Positions 25,969 through 35,461 of a DNA stretch of 64,000 nucleotides are shown piece by piece. The notes under the pieces were generated by a model. That model ran no database searches and was not told the DNA's origin. It was given only the letters and a program-made list of their open reading frames with translations. Each line of letters begins with the position of its first letter. The first letter of the stretch is position 1. Both the position numbers and the translations under genes were made by a program. The stretch is from Acidobacteriaceae bacterium (GTDB lineage Bacteria > Acidobacteriota > Terriglobia > Bryobacterales > Bryobacteraceae). The stretch spans positions 62,001 through 126,000 of the forward strand of contig JAFAYL010000021.1 in assembly GCA_019240405.1 (NCBI GenBank). The letters are read 5' to 3'.

Positions 25969-26424
25969 GTGCAGGCCCCTCGTGGCTTTCTCAGCGCTCG
26001 TGTAGACGAAAAGGGGCGCTTGAAGCTGCCCTCGGCGATCACGCAATATCTCGCTGGGTTGGGGGAGAGCCGTGTTTTTGTCACGACCCTGAATGGGTCG
26101 ACTGCGAGGATCTATCCGCTCTCGGCATGGCGGCAAGCCGAAACCATGCTGGAGGAAGCGGGCGACGATGCCGACGTCAGAGAGGATGTGGCGTTCATCG
26201 CCTATCACTTCGGCGCGGATTCGGATATCGATCCGCAGGGTCGTGTGCTGGTGCCGACCGATCTGCGGCGGACGTTGAAGCTCGAAAACGAGCAGGTATT
26301 TTTGCGCTGCTTCAAGCAGCGAATCGATGTGATTGGCCGCGACGTTTACGAGCAGCGGCTGGCGAAGGCGATGGAAGGGCTGGACGACAAGCTGCAGACG
26401 CTAGAGAAGAAGGGATTGCGATAG
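25969..26424 (+). CDS. mraZ: Transcriptional regulator MraZ
   Basis: A 151-residue AbrB-like DNA-binding protein that represses the dcw operon. It has the two tandem DxxxR motifs: DEKGRLKLP at about 13-21 and DPQGRVLVP in the middle. The frame is open further upstream (to 25786), but there the sequence is the operator with three AGTGG boxes. I therefore start at GTG 25969, which puts PRGFLSARVDEKGRL where family members begin (usually 140-152 residues). A weak point is that no strong ribosome binding site precedes it. rsmH follows after 9 bp. Confidence 0.9.
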   Translation: MQAPRGFLSARVDEKGRLKLPSAITQYLAGLGESRVFVTTLNGSTARIYPLSAWRQAETMLEEAGDDADVREDVAFIAYHFGADSDIDPQGRVLVPTDLRRTLKLENEQVFLRCFKQRIDVIGRDVYEQRLAKAMEGLDDKLQTLEKKGLR

Positions 26425-26433
26425 CTCGTATGT

Positions 26434-27330
26434 ATGGATCCCGAGCGCAGCGAACCCATAGCTCTCGTCCGGCACTATCCGGTGATGCTGAGGGAATCGC
26501 TCGAGTATCTCGCGATTCGGCCGGATGGAGTCTACGTCGATGCGACGGCCGGCCTGGGTGGGCATACAAAAGCTATCGCCGAGCGGCTGGAAAGCGGTTT
26601 TGTAATTGCCTGCGACCGGGATGCGGAGTCGCTAGAAATAGCGCGCGCGAAAACCGCCGGGCAATCTAAGCGAATTCGGTTTTTTTGCGGACCCTTTTCG
26701 AACCTTCCAATTGGGTTGAAGGAGAACGGTGTCGAGCTGGTGGATGGGGTGCTCGCAGATCTGGGGGCCAGCCGCTATCAATTGAGTAGTCGCGAACGCG
26801 GTTTCTCGTTGATAGAGGATGGACCCCTGGACATGCGAATGGACAGAAGCCAGCGCACGACGGCAGCGGATTTAGTGAACGAACTGCCTGAAAAGGCGCT
26901 CGCCGACTTGATTTATCAGCTCGGCGAAGAAAGGAGGTCGCGGAGAATCTCCAGAGCAATCGTTCGCGCGCGGCCAATTTTGACGACCGGCCGCTTGGCG
27001 GAGGTGATCGAAACGGCCGTGCCGCGAACGGGGAGACTGCATCCCGCAACGCAAACTTTTATGGCGCTGCGGATGAAAGTGAACGGCGAGATGGAGGAAT
27101 TGGACGAGCTGCTTCGGGTGGCGCCGGAGCGGATTCGGAGGGGAGGGCGGTTCGTAGTACTGACATTCATGTCGCTTGAGGACCGCAAGGTAAAGCAAAG
27201 GTTTCAATCGTTAGCTCGGACCGGGCAGGTACAAATCTTGACAAAGCATGTTGTCAGGCCGAGCAAAGAAGAAGTTGCCGGGAATGCCGCGTCGCGAAGC
27301 GCAAAGCTGCGAGCGGTCGAGTTGAACTAG
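26434..27330 (+). CDS. rsmH: 16S rRNA m4C1402 methyltransferase RsmH
   Basis: A 298-residue SAM-dependent methyltransferase that modifies C1402 of 16S rRNA. Motif RHYPVMLRESLEYL opens the protein, then the SAM loop DATAGLGGHTKAI, LADLGASRYQLSSRERGFS and DMRMD, and TGRLHPATQTFMALRM. The usual FHSLEDR reads FMSLEDR, a His-to-Met change, which is unusual. It lies between mraZ and ftsL, 9 bp after the first. Confidence 0.95.
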   Translation: MDPERSEPIALVRHYPVMLRESLEYLAIRPDGVYVDATAGLGGHTKAIAERLESGFVIACDRDAESLEIARAKTAGQSKRIRFFCGPFSNLPIGLKENGVELVDGVLADLGASRYQLSSRERGFSLIEDGPLDMRMDRSQRTTAADLVNELPEKALADLIYQLGEERRSRRISRAIVRARPILTTGRLAEVIETAVPRTGRLHPATQTFMALRMKVNGEMEELDELLRVAPERIRRGGRFVVLTFMSLEDRKVKQRFQSLARTGQVQILTKHVVRPSKEEVAGNAASRSAKLRAVELN

Positions 27331-27389
27331 GACGGCGTTGACAGGCGGATGGTTCGGGTCGAATAGGTTTCGTAAACAGGTGAAGGAAC

Positions 27390-27893
27390 ATGGCGTCGCT
27401 GGCAAGTTTGGTAAATCGTTTCGTCGCGGTAAGTGAATTGGCCGATGTACGGCCGGCGGTATGGACGCGTGCAGACTCGTGTCGCTTGCGTCCCATCGCG
27501 AATGAGGACGTGTTTTTATTTGTGAAACGGATCGACAATAGCTCCGTGATTAGGGCAGCCGACCCGCTCGCGCGACGTGCGCGCACGCGTTCTGTGACAA
27601 CTGGCTTCGCTGCTGCCATGTTGGTGATTGCAGGTCTCATGCCCGCCGCGTACAACACAATGACCGGGTTCTCCGTGCAGACCCTGAAGCAGGAGCAGCA
27701 GAAGCTGCAACAGGAGCGCGCAGCGTTGGATCTCGAAGAAGCCAAGCTACTCAATCCAGCGCGGTTGGCGCAATTGGCGAAATCGCTCAAAATGGTCGAG
27801 CCTGTAGCCCAGCAGGTTCAGTATCTGGATAGCAAGACGAAAGCTGATGCGCGAAACCGCCTGCCGGCCGCCGTGGAGGCGAGCCCCCAATAA
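27390..27893 (+). CDS. ftsL: Cell-division protein FtsL
   Basis: A 167-residue bitopic membrane protein. An unusually long N-terminal cytoplasmic part (about 70 residues, basic) precedes one membrane segment (TTGFAAAMLVIAGLMPAAY, about 70-88) and a coiled coil (QTLKQEQQKLQQERAALDLEEAKLL), then LAQLAKSLKMVEP, as in FtsL/DivIC proteins. Assignment rests on the location between rsmH and ftsI plus this layout; FtsL sequence conservation is low. The extended N-terminus resembles the acidobacterial form. Confidence 0.85.
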   Translation: MASLASLVNRFVAVSELADVRPAVWTRADSCRLRPIANEDVFLFVKRIDNSSVIRAADPLARRARTRSVTTGFAAAMLVIAGLMPAAYNTMTGFSVQTLKQEQQKLQQERAALDLEEAKLLNPARLAQLAKSLKMVEPVAQQVQYLDSKTKADARNRLPAAVEASPQ

Positions 27894-27942
27894 GCTTCAC
27901 TTGACCCGCCGCTGATTCTCGCGCGCATTGTATCGGCATCAA

Positions 27943-30024
27943 ATGGAGATAGAACGAGCGCCTTTTGTGCCGGTGACACAATCGACCGAGCGATTGCTCA
28001 TCGCAGGGCTCGTCTTGTGCGGCTGGGCAGCGATTATCCTGCTTCGGCTGCTCGACCTCGAAGTTTTCGCGCACGAACAATATGTAAAACTCGGCGCTTC
28101 TCAACAAGAGAAGCTCGAGCTCACCGATGCGCCGCGTGGCGCTATTCTCGATCGGAACGGAAACTATCTTGCGATCAGCTCGCCTTCCGAGTTCGTAGTT
28201 GTCAATCCGAAGCGCATCCCAAACAAGGAGATCGCTGCGGCGCTCCTGGCGCGGATCCTGGACTTAAATGCAGCAACTTTGGAGAAAGACCTGGAAGCTG
28301 CCTCAGAATCGAAGCACCATCACGGATATTTTGTTGTCGATCCGCACGTTTCCGATGAAAAGGCGGACGCGTTACGCGGGATGAAGTTGGATTGGCTGGA
28401 AATCCGTCAAGGAAGTTTGCGGAGTTACCCCAACGGCCAATTGGCGGCGCACGTCGTGGGTAACATCGGCGGAGAAGGAAAGGGCGCGGCAGGCATCGAG
28501 CTCAAATTGGATAAAGAGCTTGCCGGAAAACCCGGCCTGATGCGCGTCAAGATAGATGTCAAGCAGCGAGCCTATGCATCCGAGATTGAGAAAGCCTCGA
28601 TAATCGGCAAGAATATTGGGCTAACTATCGACAGCGAGCTGCAACAAGTTGCCGAAGAGGCTCTGAAAACTGCAGTTATCGATAACCACGCCGTGCACGG
28701 GAGCCTTGTGGCAATGGACCCAAAAACGGGCCAGGTTCTGGCGCTGGCGAACTATCCCGCCTATGATCCAAACGAACGCCTGCATGCTGGTGAGCAGCCG
28801 CATGGGCGCGAAGACCTCGCCGTCGTCGCTCCGTTCGAGCCGGGCTCAGTATTCAAAGTGATTACCCTCTCAGCCGCGCTCGAGACCACGAATCTGCGCC
28901 CGGAGACCATCATCAACTGCGGCAACGGATCGATCACGATCTTTGGGCGCGTTGTGCACGATCACAAGTCGTACTCTGCCCTCTCCATGGAGGACGTGCT
29001 CGCCAAATCGAGCAATATCGGAGCGATTCGGATCGGCATCGCCGTGGGCAACAAGAATCTGTATGAGTACATCCGCCGGTTCGGGTTCGGGCGTCGAACC
29101 GGAATCGAGCTACCCGCGGAGGCTCCGGGAATGGTCCGGCCACTCAGGCGTTGGCAGCCGACCTCAATCGGCTCGGTGCCAATGGGGCACGAGATCAGCG
29201 TGACTTCGGTGCAACTTGCGCAAGCAGGCAGCGTCATTGCGAATGGCGGATTCCTTGTGCATCCACATTTAATAGCTTGGAAACAAGCTCCCGGTGACGC
29301 GAAAGAAGTGATGAAATATCCGCCTCCCGTCCAAGTGTTAAGGCCGGAGAGCGTCATGACAATGCGGATGATGATGCACCGCGTCACAATGCCGGGGGGG
29401 ACAGGCCACGCGCTTCACATCACCGGTTACAGCTTGGCCGGGAAGACCGGAACTGCGCAGATCTATGATTTCTCGCATCACGTCTACACGCACAGATACA
29501 ACGCATCGTTTCTGGGGTTCGCTCCGTTGGAAAATCCCGCAGTGGTGATTGCCGTGACGGTGACCGGAACTACGGGAGAGGCCGGTTACGGTGGTTCCGC
29601 GGCTGGCCCCGCGTTTCAAACCGTCATGGCAACGGCCCTCCGGTTAATGGATATTCAACGCGATGTGCCGGAGGAAGTAGAGGCCGCCGCGCTGAAAGCA
29701 GATCAAGCCAAAGCCAAATTGAAGAGCAAATTGAAGGACGAGGACGTCGACGATCTGCCCCTTGCCGAATTGAGTAATCCACTGACGGAGCGCGATATGC
29801 AGGAAGCGGTCGCCGCAGAAGGTGAATCGCCCTCAGAGGCGGCGAGCCCAAATGGAAAGGTCCCAAGTTTCCTAGGCGAAACCGTCAAGGACGTGATTGA
29901 AGACGCTGCGGAGAATGGCGTTCAAGTGGATATGTTCGGCGACGGATTAGCGCGTGAACAGAGTCCCGCTCCGGGTACGTCCCTCATTCCCGGTGAGCAT
30001 ATTCGGGTGAGGTTTGCGCGCTGA
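27943..30024 (+). CDS. ftsI: Peptidoglycan transpeptidase FtsI (PBP3), with PASTA-like C-terminus
   Basis: A 693-residue division-specific class B penicillin-binding protein. One membrane segment (LLIAGLVLCGWAAIILLRLL) near 17-36 is followed by the PBP dimer domain, then the transpeptidase with catalytic SVFK (in FEPGSVFKVIT), SSN (KSSNIG) and KTGT (LAGKTGTAQ). Residues about 635-693 form a PASTA-like domain (VPSFLGETVKDVIEDAAENG) beyond a charged linker. I start at ATG 27943; TTG 27928 is possible. It is 49 bp after ftsL and 10 bp before murE. Confidence 0.95.
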   Translation: MEIERAPFVPVTQSTERLLIAGLVLCGWAAIILLRLLDLEVFAHEQYVKLGASQQEKLELTDAPRGAILDRNGNYLAISSPSEFVVVNPKRIPNKEIAAALLARILDLNAATLEKDLEAASESKHHHGYFVVDPHVSDEKADALRGMKLDWLEIRQGSLRSYPNGQLAAHVVGNIGGEGKGAAGIELKLDKELAGKPGLMRVKIDVKQRAYASEIEKASIIGKNIGLTIDSELQQVAEEALKTAVIDNHAVHGSLVAMDPKTGQVLALANYPAYDPNERLHAGEQPHGREDLAVVAPFEPGSVFKVITLSAALETTNLRPETIINCGNGSITIFGRVVHDHKSYSALSMEDVLAKSSNIGAIRIGIAVGNKNLYEYIRRFGFGRRTGIELPAEAPGMVRPLRRWQPTSIGSVPMGHEISVTSVQLAQAGSVIANGGFLVHPHLIAWKQAPGDAKEVMKYPPPVQVLRPESVMTMRMMMHRVTMPGGTGHALHITGYSLAGKTGTAQIYDFSHHVYTHRYNASFLGFAPLENPAVVIAVTVTGTTGEAGYGGSAAGPAFQTVMATALRLMDIQRDVPEEVEAAALKADQAKAKLKSKLKDEDVDDLPLAELSNPLTERDMQEAVAAEGESPSEAASPNGKVPSFLGETVKDVIEDAAENGVQVDMFGDGLAREQSPAPGTSLIPGEHIRVRFAR

Positions 30025-30034
30025 GGCATGCGAA

Positions 30035-31576
30035 ATGGATCTGAACCGCGTGCTGGAGGGAGTGCCACTCGTTTCGCGGGTCCCCGACCAGCTATTAGAT
30101 CAGGAGGTGCGAGGTCTCGCTTACGACAGCCGTAAGGTTGGACCGGGCTACCTGTTCTTCGCGTTTTCAGGAGCAAAAACGGACGGCGCGCAGTTTGCCA
30201 ATGCTGCGGTTGGGGCGGGATCTCTCGCCGTGATAAGCGACCGGCCCAAGCCGGGCGGCTTTACCTATACCTGGCTTCAAGTAACGCATGGGCGGCATGC
30301 GCTCGCGTTCGCTTCCAAAAATTTTTATAATTACCCCGACCAGCGCCTGGCCCTCACCGCTATTACGGGGACGAATGGAAAAACGACCAGCACCTCCCTG
30401 ATCGATTCCATCCTGCGTGCCGCCGGTAAAACAACCGCGCTCATCGGAACCATTGAATACCAGCTTGCTGGGCGCGTCCTGCCGGCGGTGAACACAACGC
30501 CCGAGTCGCTCGATCTGTTCCGGATGTTTCACGAGCTCGAGGAAATGGGCGGAACGCATGCGACGCTCGAAGCCTCCTCACATGCTTTGGACCTCGGGCG
30601 AATCTACGCGATAGAGTTTCATACCGCGGGATTCACAAATTTCACGCGCGATCATCTCGATTACCACCACACGATGGAAGCGTACTTCGCGGCAAAGCAA
30701 CTGCTCTTTAGGCCTGAGGCTGGCCGGCCGCCGCGTTACGCAATACTCAACGCCGATGATGAGGGCGCGCGGCGCTTGGAAATATCGCCCGAAACCCGGA
30801 TTCACTGGTACGGCATCGATCAGCCGCCGGCGCCTGGCAGACACGAGACGTGGGTGCGGGCGCGCGATGTCGAGTCCTCATTCGCCGGTTTGCGCTTCGT
30901 TGTAGAAGCTGGTGCGAGGCGATTCCTGGTTGAATCGAGATTGGTCGGGCGCATCAATGTCTACAACATCCTGCTAGCTTGTGCCGCAGCGCTCGCGCAT
31001 GGTTTGGGCGAAGAAGAAATTCAGAAAGGCATACAGGAATTGGCAAGAGTTCCCGGACGATTTGAACGGGTCGAAGAAGGACAGCCGTTCATGGTCGTCG
31101 TGGATTATGCGCATACCGATGACGCTTTGCGCAACGTAATCGCGGCCGCGCGGGGCACGAACCCGAAGCGTGTGATTACGCTTTTTGGCTGCGGAGGCGA
31201 CCGCGACCGTTCGAAGCGCCCTCTCATGGGGATGGCGGCGGCCGAATTGAGCGACTATGTTGTCTTAACTTCTGACAATCCGCGCAGCGAAGACCCCTTG
31301 ACCATCATGAACGACGCCATGGTAGGGCTGAAGCGGTATGACACTCCGAACGTTGCGGAACCGGATCGCGAACGCGCGATCCGCAAAGCGATTGAGGTAG
31401 CCGAACCAGGCGATATCGTCATTCTAGCGGGAAAAGGACACGAGACATACCAAGTTCTCAAAGATGGACCGATTCCGTTCGATGATCGCGAAACGGCCCG
31501 CCGGATTCTGCGCGCGTTAGGATACGCGCGAAATCCAGAGCAGGCCGGCGAGGCTAAGAACGCGAGGAATTCGTAG
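30035..31576 (+). CDS. murE: UDP-MurNAc-tripeptide ligase MurE (meso-DAP type)
   Basis: A 513-residue Mur ligase that adds the third residue of the peptide. It contains the P-loop TGTNGKTTSTSLI, the MurE signature ASSHALDLGRI, and the C-terminal TSDNPRSEDP. The DNPR motif is diagnostic for meso-diaminopimelate, so this organism likely has DAP-type peptidoglycan. ATG 30035 follows GAGG by 8 bp. It overlaps no neighbour and is 6 bp before murF. Confidence 0.97.
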   Translation: MDLNRVLEGVPLVSRVPDQLLDQEVRGLAYDSRKVGPGYLFFAFSGAKTDGAQFANAAVGAGSLAVISDRPKPGGFTYTWLQVTHGRHALAFASKNFYNYPDQRLALTAITGTNGKTTSTSLIDSILRAAGKTTALIGTIEYQLAGRVLPAVNTTPESLDLFRMFHELEEMGGTHATLEASSHALDLGRIYAIEFHTAGFTNFTRDHLDYHHTMEAYFAAKQLLFRPEAGRPPRYAILNADDEGARRLEISPETRIHWYGIDQPPAPGRHETWVRARDVESSFAGLRFVVEAGARRFLVESRLVGRINVYNILLACAAALAHGLGEEEIQKGIQELARVPGRFERVEEGQPFMVVVDYAHTDDALRNVIAAARGTNPKRVITLFGCGGDRDRSKRPLMGMAAAELSDYVVLTSDNPRSEDPLTIMNDAMVGLKRYDTPNVAEPDRERAIRKAIEVAEPGDIVILAGKGHETYQVLKDGPIPFDDRETARRILRALGYARNPEQAGEAKNARNS

Positions 31577-31582
31577 GCTGGC

Positions 31583-32947
31583 ATGGAGTTTTCGCTCGCG
31601 CAAGTAGAAGCGGCGTTAAGCGCGCGAAGGCACCGGCCGTCCGCTACGACGGCGCCGGCCGACTTGCGCGTACACGGCTGGAGCACTGATTCAAGAACCG
31701 TCCGCGCAGGCGATCTGTTTTTTGCACTCAAGGGCGACCGGTACGACGGCCATGCGTTTGCGAATGCCGCCTTGAAGCTAGGCGCAGTTGCGGCCGTCGT
31801 GAGCGACCGGGTGGACACTAGCGGCGGAATGTTGCTTGAAGTCGCGGATACGCTAGACGCTCTGCAGAAGTTGGCGCGCTGGGCGCGGCGGAAATGGGGG
31901 CGTCCGATTGTCGCAATAACCGGGAGCGCCGGGAAGACGACTACGAAAGATATCATCGCTCAGCTACTGAGCGTTCGTTTTCGTGTTGGAAAGACGGTTG
32001 GCAATCTGAATAATCACATCGGCGTGCCGCTTTCAATCCTGAGAATCCCGGCCGATGCTGATGTGGCTGTCCTTGAGCTTGCCATGAACCACCCCGGAGA
32101 AATTGGCAAGCTGGCCGCGATTGCCAAGCCACAGATTGGCGTTGTGACGAACGTTGGCTTTGCGCACGTTGAAGCGTTCGATTCGATTGAGCAAATTGCA
32201 GCGGCAAAACGGGAATTGATCGATTCTTTGCCCGCGACCGGGATCGCGGTCCTAAACGCGGATGATGAGCGAGTTGCCGCATTTCGCGCCGCGCATTCGG
32301 GCTCGAGTCTCACGTACGGTTTGTCCGCGGGCGCTGACGTGCGTGCGACGGATGTCGAGATGAGCCCTGAAGGAACAGAGTTCAACGCACGGGGAGTCCG
32401 CTTTCATACTAAGCTGGCAGGTCGCCATAATCTGCTGAACATTCTTGCCGGACTTGCGGTCGTTAGCATCTTCGACATCGATGTTCACGAGCTGGTGTCC
32501 CAAGTAGCCGCGCTCGCCCCCGGCGAAATGCGCGGAGAACGTCGCATGTTGCGCGGCGTCACAGTCCTGAACGATTGTTATAACTCAAATCCCGAAGCGG
32601 CACGCGGCATGATCGACGTGCTTCGGAATGAGCCGGCGCAGCGTCGAATTGCGGTGCTGGGAGAAATGCTCGAGCTCGGACTCATGTCCGAGGCTTTGCA
32701 TCGCGAATTAGGCCGGTACGCTGCGAACTCAGGAATCGATGTGCTGATTGGGGTGCGCGGCGTGAGCCGGTTCATGGTTGAAGAAGCCAAAATAGCCGGT
32801 CTTAATGATCACGCCGCGTATTTTTTCGAAGAGGCGGAAGAAGCTGGCTCGTTTTTGCGCGCCTTCGCGCGTGCTGGTGACGCGATTCTGTTTAAAGGAT
32901 CTCGCGGGACGCATGTCGAACGGGCACTCGCCAGAATGGAAGCATAG
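31583..32947 (+). CDS. murF: UDP-MurNAc-pentapeptide ligase MurF
   Basis: A 454-residue Mur ligase adding D-Ala-D-Ala to the tripeptide. N-terminal domain has RVHGWSTDSR-like sequence (VHGWSTDSRTVRAGDLFFALKG), the P-loop ITGSAGKTTTKDI, and LELAMNHPGEIGKLA, and ends FKGSRGTHVERAL, as in MurF. It begins 6 bp after murE and ends 3 bp before mraY. The length is normal. Confidence 0.96.
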   Translation: MEFSLAQVEAALSARRHRPSATTAPADLRVHGWSTDSRTVRAGDLFFALKGDRYDGHAFANAALKLGAVAAVVSDRVDTSGGMLLEVADTLDALQKLARWARRKWGRPIVAITGSAGKTTTKDIIAQLLSVRFRVGKTVGNLNNHIGVPLSILRIPADADVAVLELAMNHPGEIGKLAAIAKPQIGVVTNVGFAHVEAFDSIEQIAAAKRELIDSLPATGIAVLNADDERVAAFRAAHSGSSLTYGLSAGADVRATDVEMSPEGTEFNARGVRFHTKLAGRHNLLNILAGLAVVSIFDIDVHELVSQVAALAPGEMRGERRMLRGVTVLNDCYNSNPEAARGMIDVLRNEPAQRRIAVLGEMLELGLMSEALHRELGRYAANSGIDVLIGVRGVSRFMVEEAKIAGLNDHAAYFFEEAEEAGSFLRAFARAGDAILFKGSRGTHVERALARMEA

Positions 32948-32950
32948 GCA

Positions 32951-34087
32951 ATGCTGTACTGGCTGTTGTTTCAAGTCCTGCACAACTATATTCCCGCTTT
33001 TCGCGTGTTCGGCTACATTACAACGCGTGTGGCGCTCGCGAATCTGACCGCCTTGTTTTTGGCTCTCATGCTCGGCCCTTGGATGATCCGCAAATTGACT
33101 GACCTCAGTTTTGGCCAGCACATCCGGGAAGAGGGGCCGCAATCTCATCACCGGAAGGCCGGCACGCCGACTATGGGGGGCTTGCTCATAGTCGCATCCA
33201 TCGTGGTTCCGACGATACTCTGGGCGAATCTCCAGAACAAGTATATTTGGATCGCTCTTCTCGGTCTGCTTGGATTTGGAAGCATCGGCTTCGTAGATGA
33301 CTACGCGAAACTGATGAAGCGGCGAAACCTCGGGTTGACAGGAAAGCAGAAATTCTGGGCGCAAGTGGCATGTGCGATGGTGATCGGCTTCTGTTTGCTG
33401 CTGCTGCATGCGAATCAAGCGTACTCAACCGTCATCAACGTTCCGTTTTTTAAGCAATTCAAGCCGGATTTGCTTATTGAGCCTCTAACCAAGAGTTATT
33501 GGACCTATCCGCTGGCCTTCGTGCCTTTCTACCTTTTTATTGTTTTCGTAATGGTGGGCTCATCGAATTCGGTGAATCTGACCGACGGGCTGGATGGATT
33601 GGCAATTGGCCTGATGATCATCGCCTCGGGTGCGATGACGGCGCTGACTTATGTCTCGAGCCACGCAAAATTCTCTGATTATTTGGACTTGGCGCGATTG
33701 GCAAATTCGCAGGAGCTAACGATTTTCTGCGCGTCCATCGTAGGCGCTTCGTTGGGCTTTCTTTGGTACAACTGCCATCCTGCGCAGATGTTCATGGGCG
33801 ATGTAGGATCGATGGCTTTGGGCGGCGCGCTCGGAATCATCGCCGTGCTCATTAAGCAGGAAATTCTGTTGGTCTTCATCGGAGGAATTTACGTCCTCGA
33901 AGCGCTCTCGGTGATTCTGCAGGTCGGGAGCTACAAGCTGCGCGGCGGGAAGCGCATCTTCAAGATGGCGCCTATTCATCATCATTTCGAGGCGTTGGGG
34001 TGGGCGGAGTCGAAAGTCATCGTTCGTTTTTGGATCGCAGGGTTGGTAATGGCGCTGTTCGCGTTGGCGACGCTCAAGTTGAGATAA
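32951..34087 (+). CDS. mraY: Phospho-MurNAc-pentapeptide transferase MraY
   Basis: A 378-residue, ten-segment membrane enzyme that makes lipid I from UDP-MurNAc-pentapeptide and undecaprenyl phosphate. Signatures are KAGTPTMGGLLI, FGSIGFVDDYAKLMKRRN (Asp pair), NLTDGLDGLAIG and FMGDVGSMALGGALG; the C-terminus has MAPIHHHFEALGW with the HHH loop. Start ATG 32951 is 3 bp after murF. Confidence 0.97.
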   Translation: MLYWLLFQVLHNYIPAFRVFGYITTRVALANLTALFLALMLGPWMIRKLTDLSFGQHIREEGPQSHHRKAGTPTMGGLLIVASIVVPTILWANLQNKYIWIALLGLLGFGSIGFVDDYAKLMKRRNLGLTGKQKFWAQVACAMVIGFCLLLLHANQAYSTVINVPFFKQFKPDLLIEPLTKSYWTYPLAFVPFYLFIVFVMVGSSNSVNLTDGLDGLAIGLMIIASGAMTALTYVSSHAKFSDYLDLARLANSQELTIFCASIVGASLGFLWYNCHPAQMFMGDVGSMALGGALGIIAVLIKQEILLVFIGGIYVLEALSVILQVGSYKLRGGKRIFKMAPIHHHFEALGWAESKVIVRFWIAGLVMALFALATLKLR

Positions 34088-34099
34088 CAGGCAAGCCGT

Positions 34100-35458
34100 T
34101 TGGAATTAGCGGGAAAAAACATTCTAGTGATCGGCACGAAACGATCGGGCATAGCAGCAGTCGAGTTGCTAATCAAACAGGGTGCGCGTGTTCAAGCCAT
34201 GGATGAAAATCCGCTCGCGGCAGAAGAACAAGCGAAGTTCGATCGGATGGGAGTGCCGGTTGTGCGGCAAGCGCCGGAGAACTTCGCGCCCAACGGGCAG
34301 TTCGCCGACATGATTGTGCTCTCACCCGCGGTTCCGTTCGATCTTCCGATGCTCGATCCGGCAAAAAAGCGCGGTCTTCCGGTGATCGGAGAAATCGAGC
34401 TTGCTTCCTATTTTCTGAGAGGCCCTGTAATCGGCATCACGGGTTCAAATGGCAAGACCACCACAACCGCCCTCACCGGACACCTGCTCAGCGAATGTGG
34501 AATCGCTTGCCAGGTCGGGGGCAACATCGGAACCGCTGCTGCCTCCATGATTGACTCTTCGAAGGACAACCAGTGGAATGTGTTGGAGTTATCGAGTTTT
34601 CAGCTCGAATCGATTTTCCATTTCCGGGCCGAGATTGGCTGCTGTCTCAATCTGACGCCCGATCACTTAGACCGGCACTACACGGTCGAGCGTTATGCTG
34701 CCGCCAAAGCTCGATTGTTTGAGACACAGCAATCGGGCGATCTGGCGGTCTTGAATTATGCGGATGAGAGATGCCGGGAATTCGCAAAGCGTACGAACGC
34801 GGAAGTCTATTGGTTCAGTGTGTCGGGCGAAGTCCCGCAAGGTGTCTCGATGAAGGGCGATGAATTACGTTTCAATGATCGGCCCTTCATGAGACGCTCT
34901 CAGATCAAATTGCGGGGTCTGCACAACGTCGAGAATGTCATGGCTGCGGCTCTGATGGCGCGCTTGGCGGGAGCGAAGCTTGACCTTATCGGGCCGGCTG
35001 TTCAATCGTTCCCGGGCGTCGAGCATCGCATCGAATTTGTTCGTGAGCTGGACGGCGTCACCTATTACAACGATTCGAAAGCGACCAACGTCGACGCGAC
35101 ATTGAAGGCCATTGCCGCTTTTTCCGGCAATTTATGGATCATCCTGGGTGGGAAAGATAAAGGAAGCGATTACCGGCCGTTGCGCGATCCGCTTCGCGAG
35201 CGGGCGAAGGCGGCGTTGCTGATCGGAGCGGAGCCGCCGTATCCATATGCTGCAGCCCCACTGATCAAGAAGGCATTGGATAATGCCGTCCCAATAGCCG
35301 ATTGCGGGACATTACAAAAGGCCGTGAAGTATGCGCACGCGAACGCGATTGCCGGTGACGTTGTGCTTCTCGCTCCGGCTTGCGCAAGCTTCGATCAGTT
35401 TGAAAATTACGAGCACCGCGGAGCCACATTCAAACAGTTGGTGGCAGAATTGTTTTAA
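34100..35458 (+). CDS. murD: UDP-MurNAc-L-Ala:D-Glu ligase MurD
   Basis: A 452-residue Mur ligase. The N-terminal Rossmann part reads LVIGTKRSGIAAVELL; the P-loop is ITGSNGKTTTTALTG; NLTPDHLDRHYTVERYAAAK is typical of MurD, as is FPGVEHRIEFVRELDGVTYYNDSKATN. Translation starts at TTG 34100. It is 12 bp downstream of mraY and 3 bp before ftsW. Confidence 0.97.
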   Translation: MELAGKNILVIGTKRSGIAAVELLIKQGARVQAMDENPLAAEEQAKFDRMGVPVVRQAPENFAPNGQFADMIVLSPAVPFDLPMLDPAKKRGLPVIGEIELASYFLRGPVIGITGSNGKTTTTALTGHLLSECGIACQVGGNIGTAAASMIDSSKDNQWNVLELSSFQLESIFHFRAEIGCCLNLTPDHLDRHYTVERYAAAKARLFETQQSGDLAVLNYADERCREFAKRTNAEVYWFSVSGEVPQGVSMKGDELRFNDRPFMRRSQIKLRGLHNVENVMAAALMARLAGAKLDLIGPAVQSFPGVEHRIEFVRELDGVTYYNDSKATNVDATLKAIAAFSGNLWIILGGKDKGSDYRPLRDPLRERAKAALLIGAEPPYPYAAAPLIKKALDNAVPIADCGTLQKAVKYAHANAIAGDVVLLAPACASFDQFENYEHRGATFKQLVAELF

Positions 35459-35461
35459 CAA

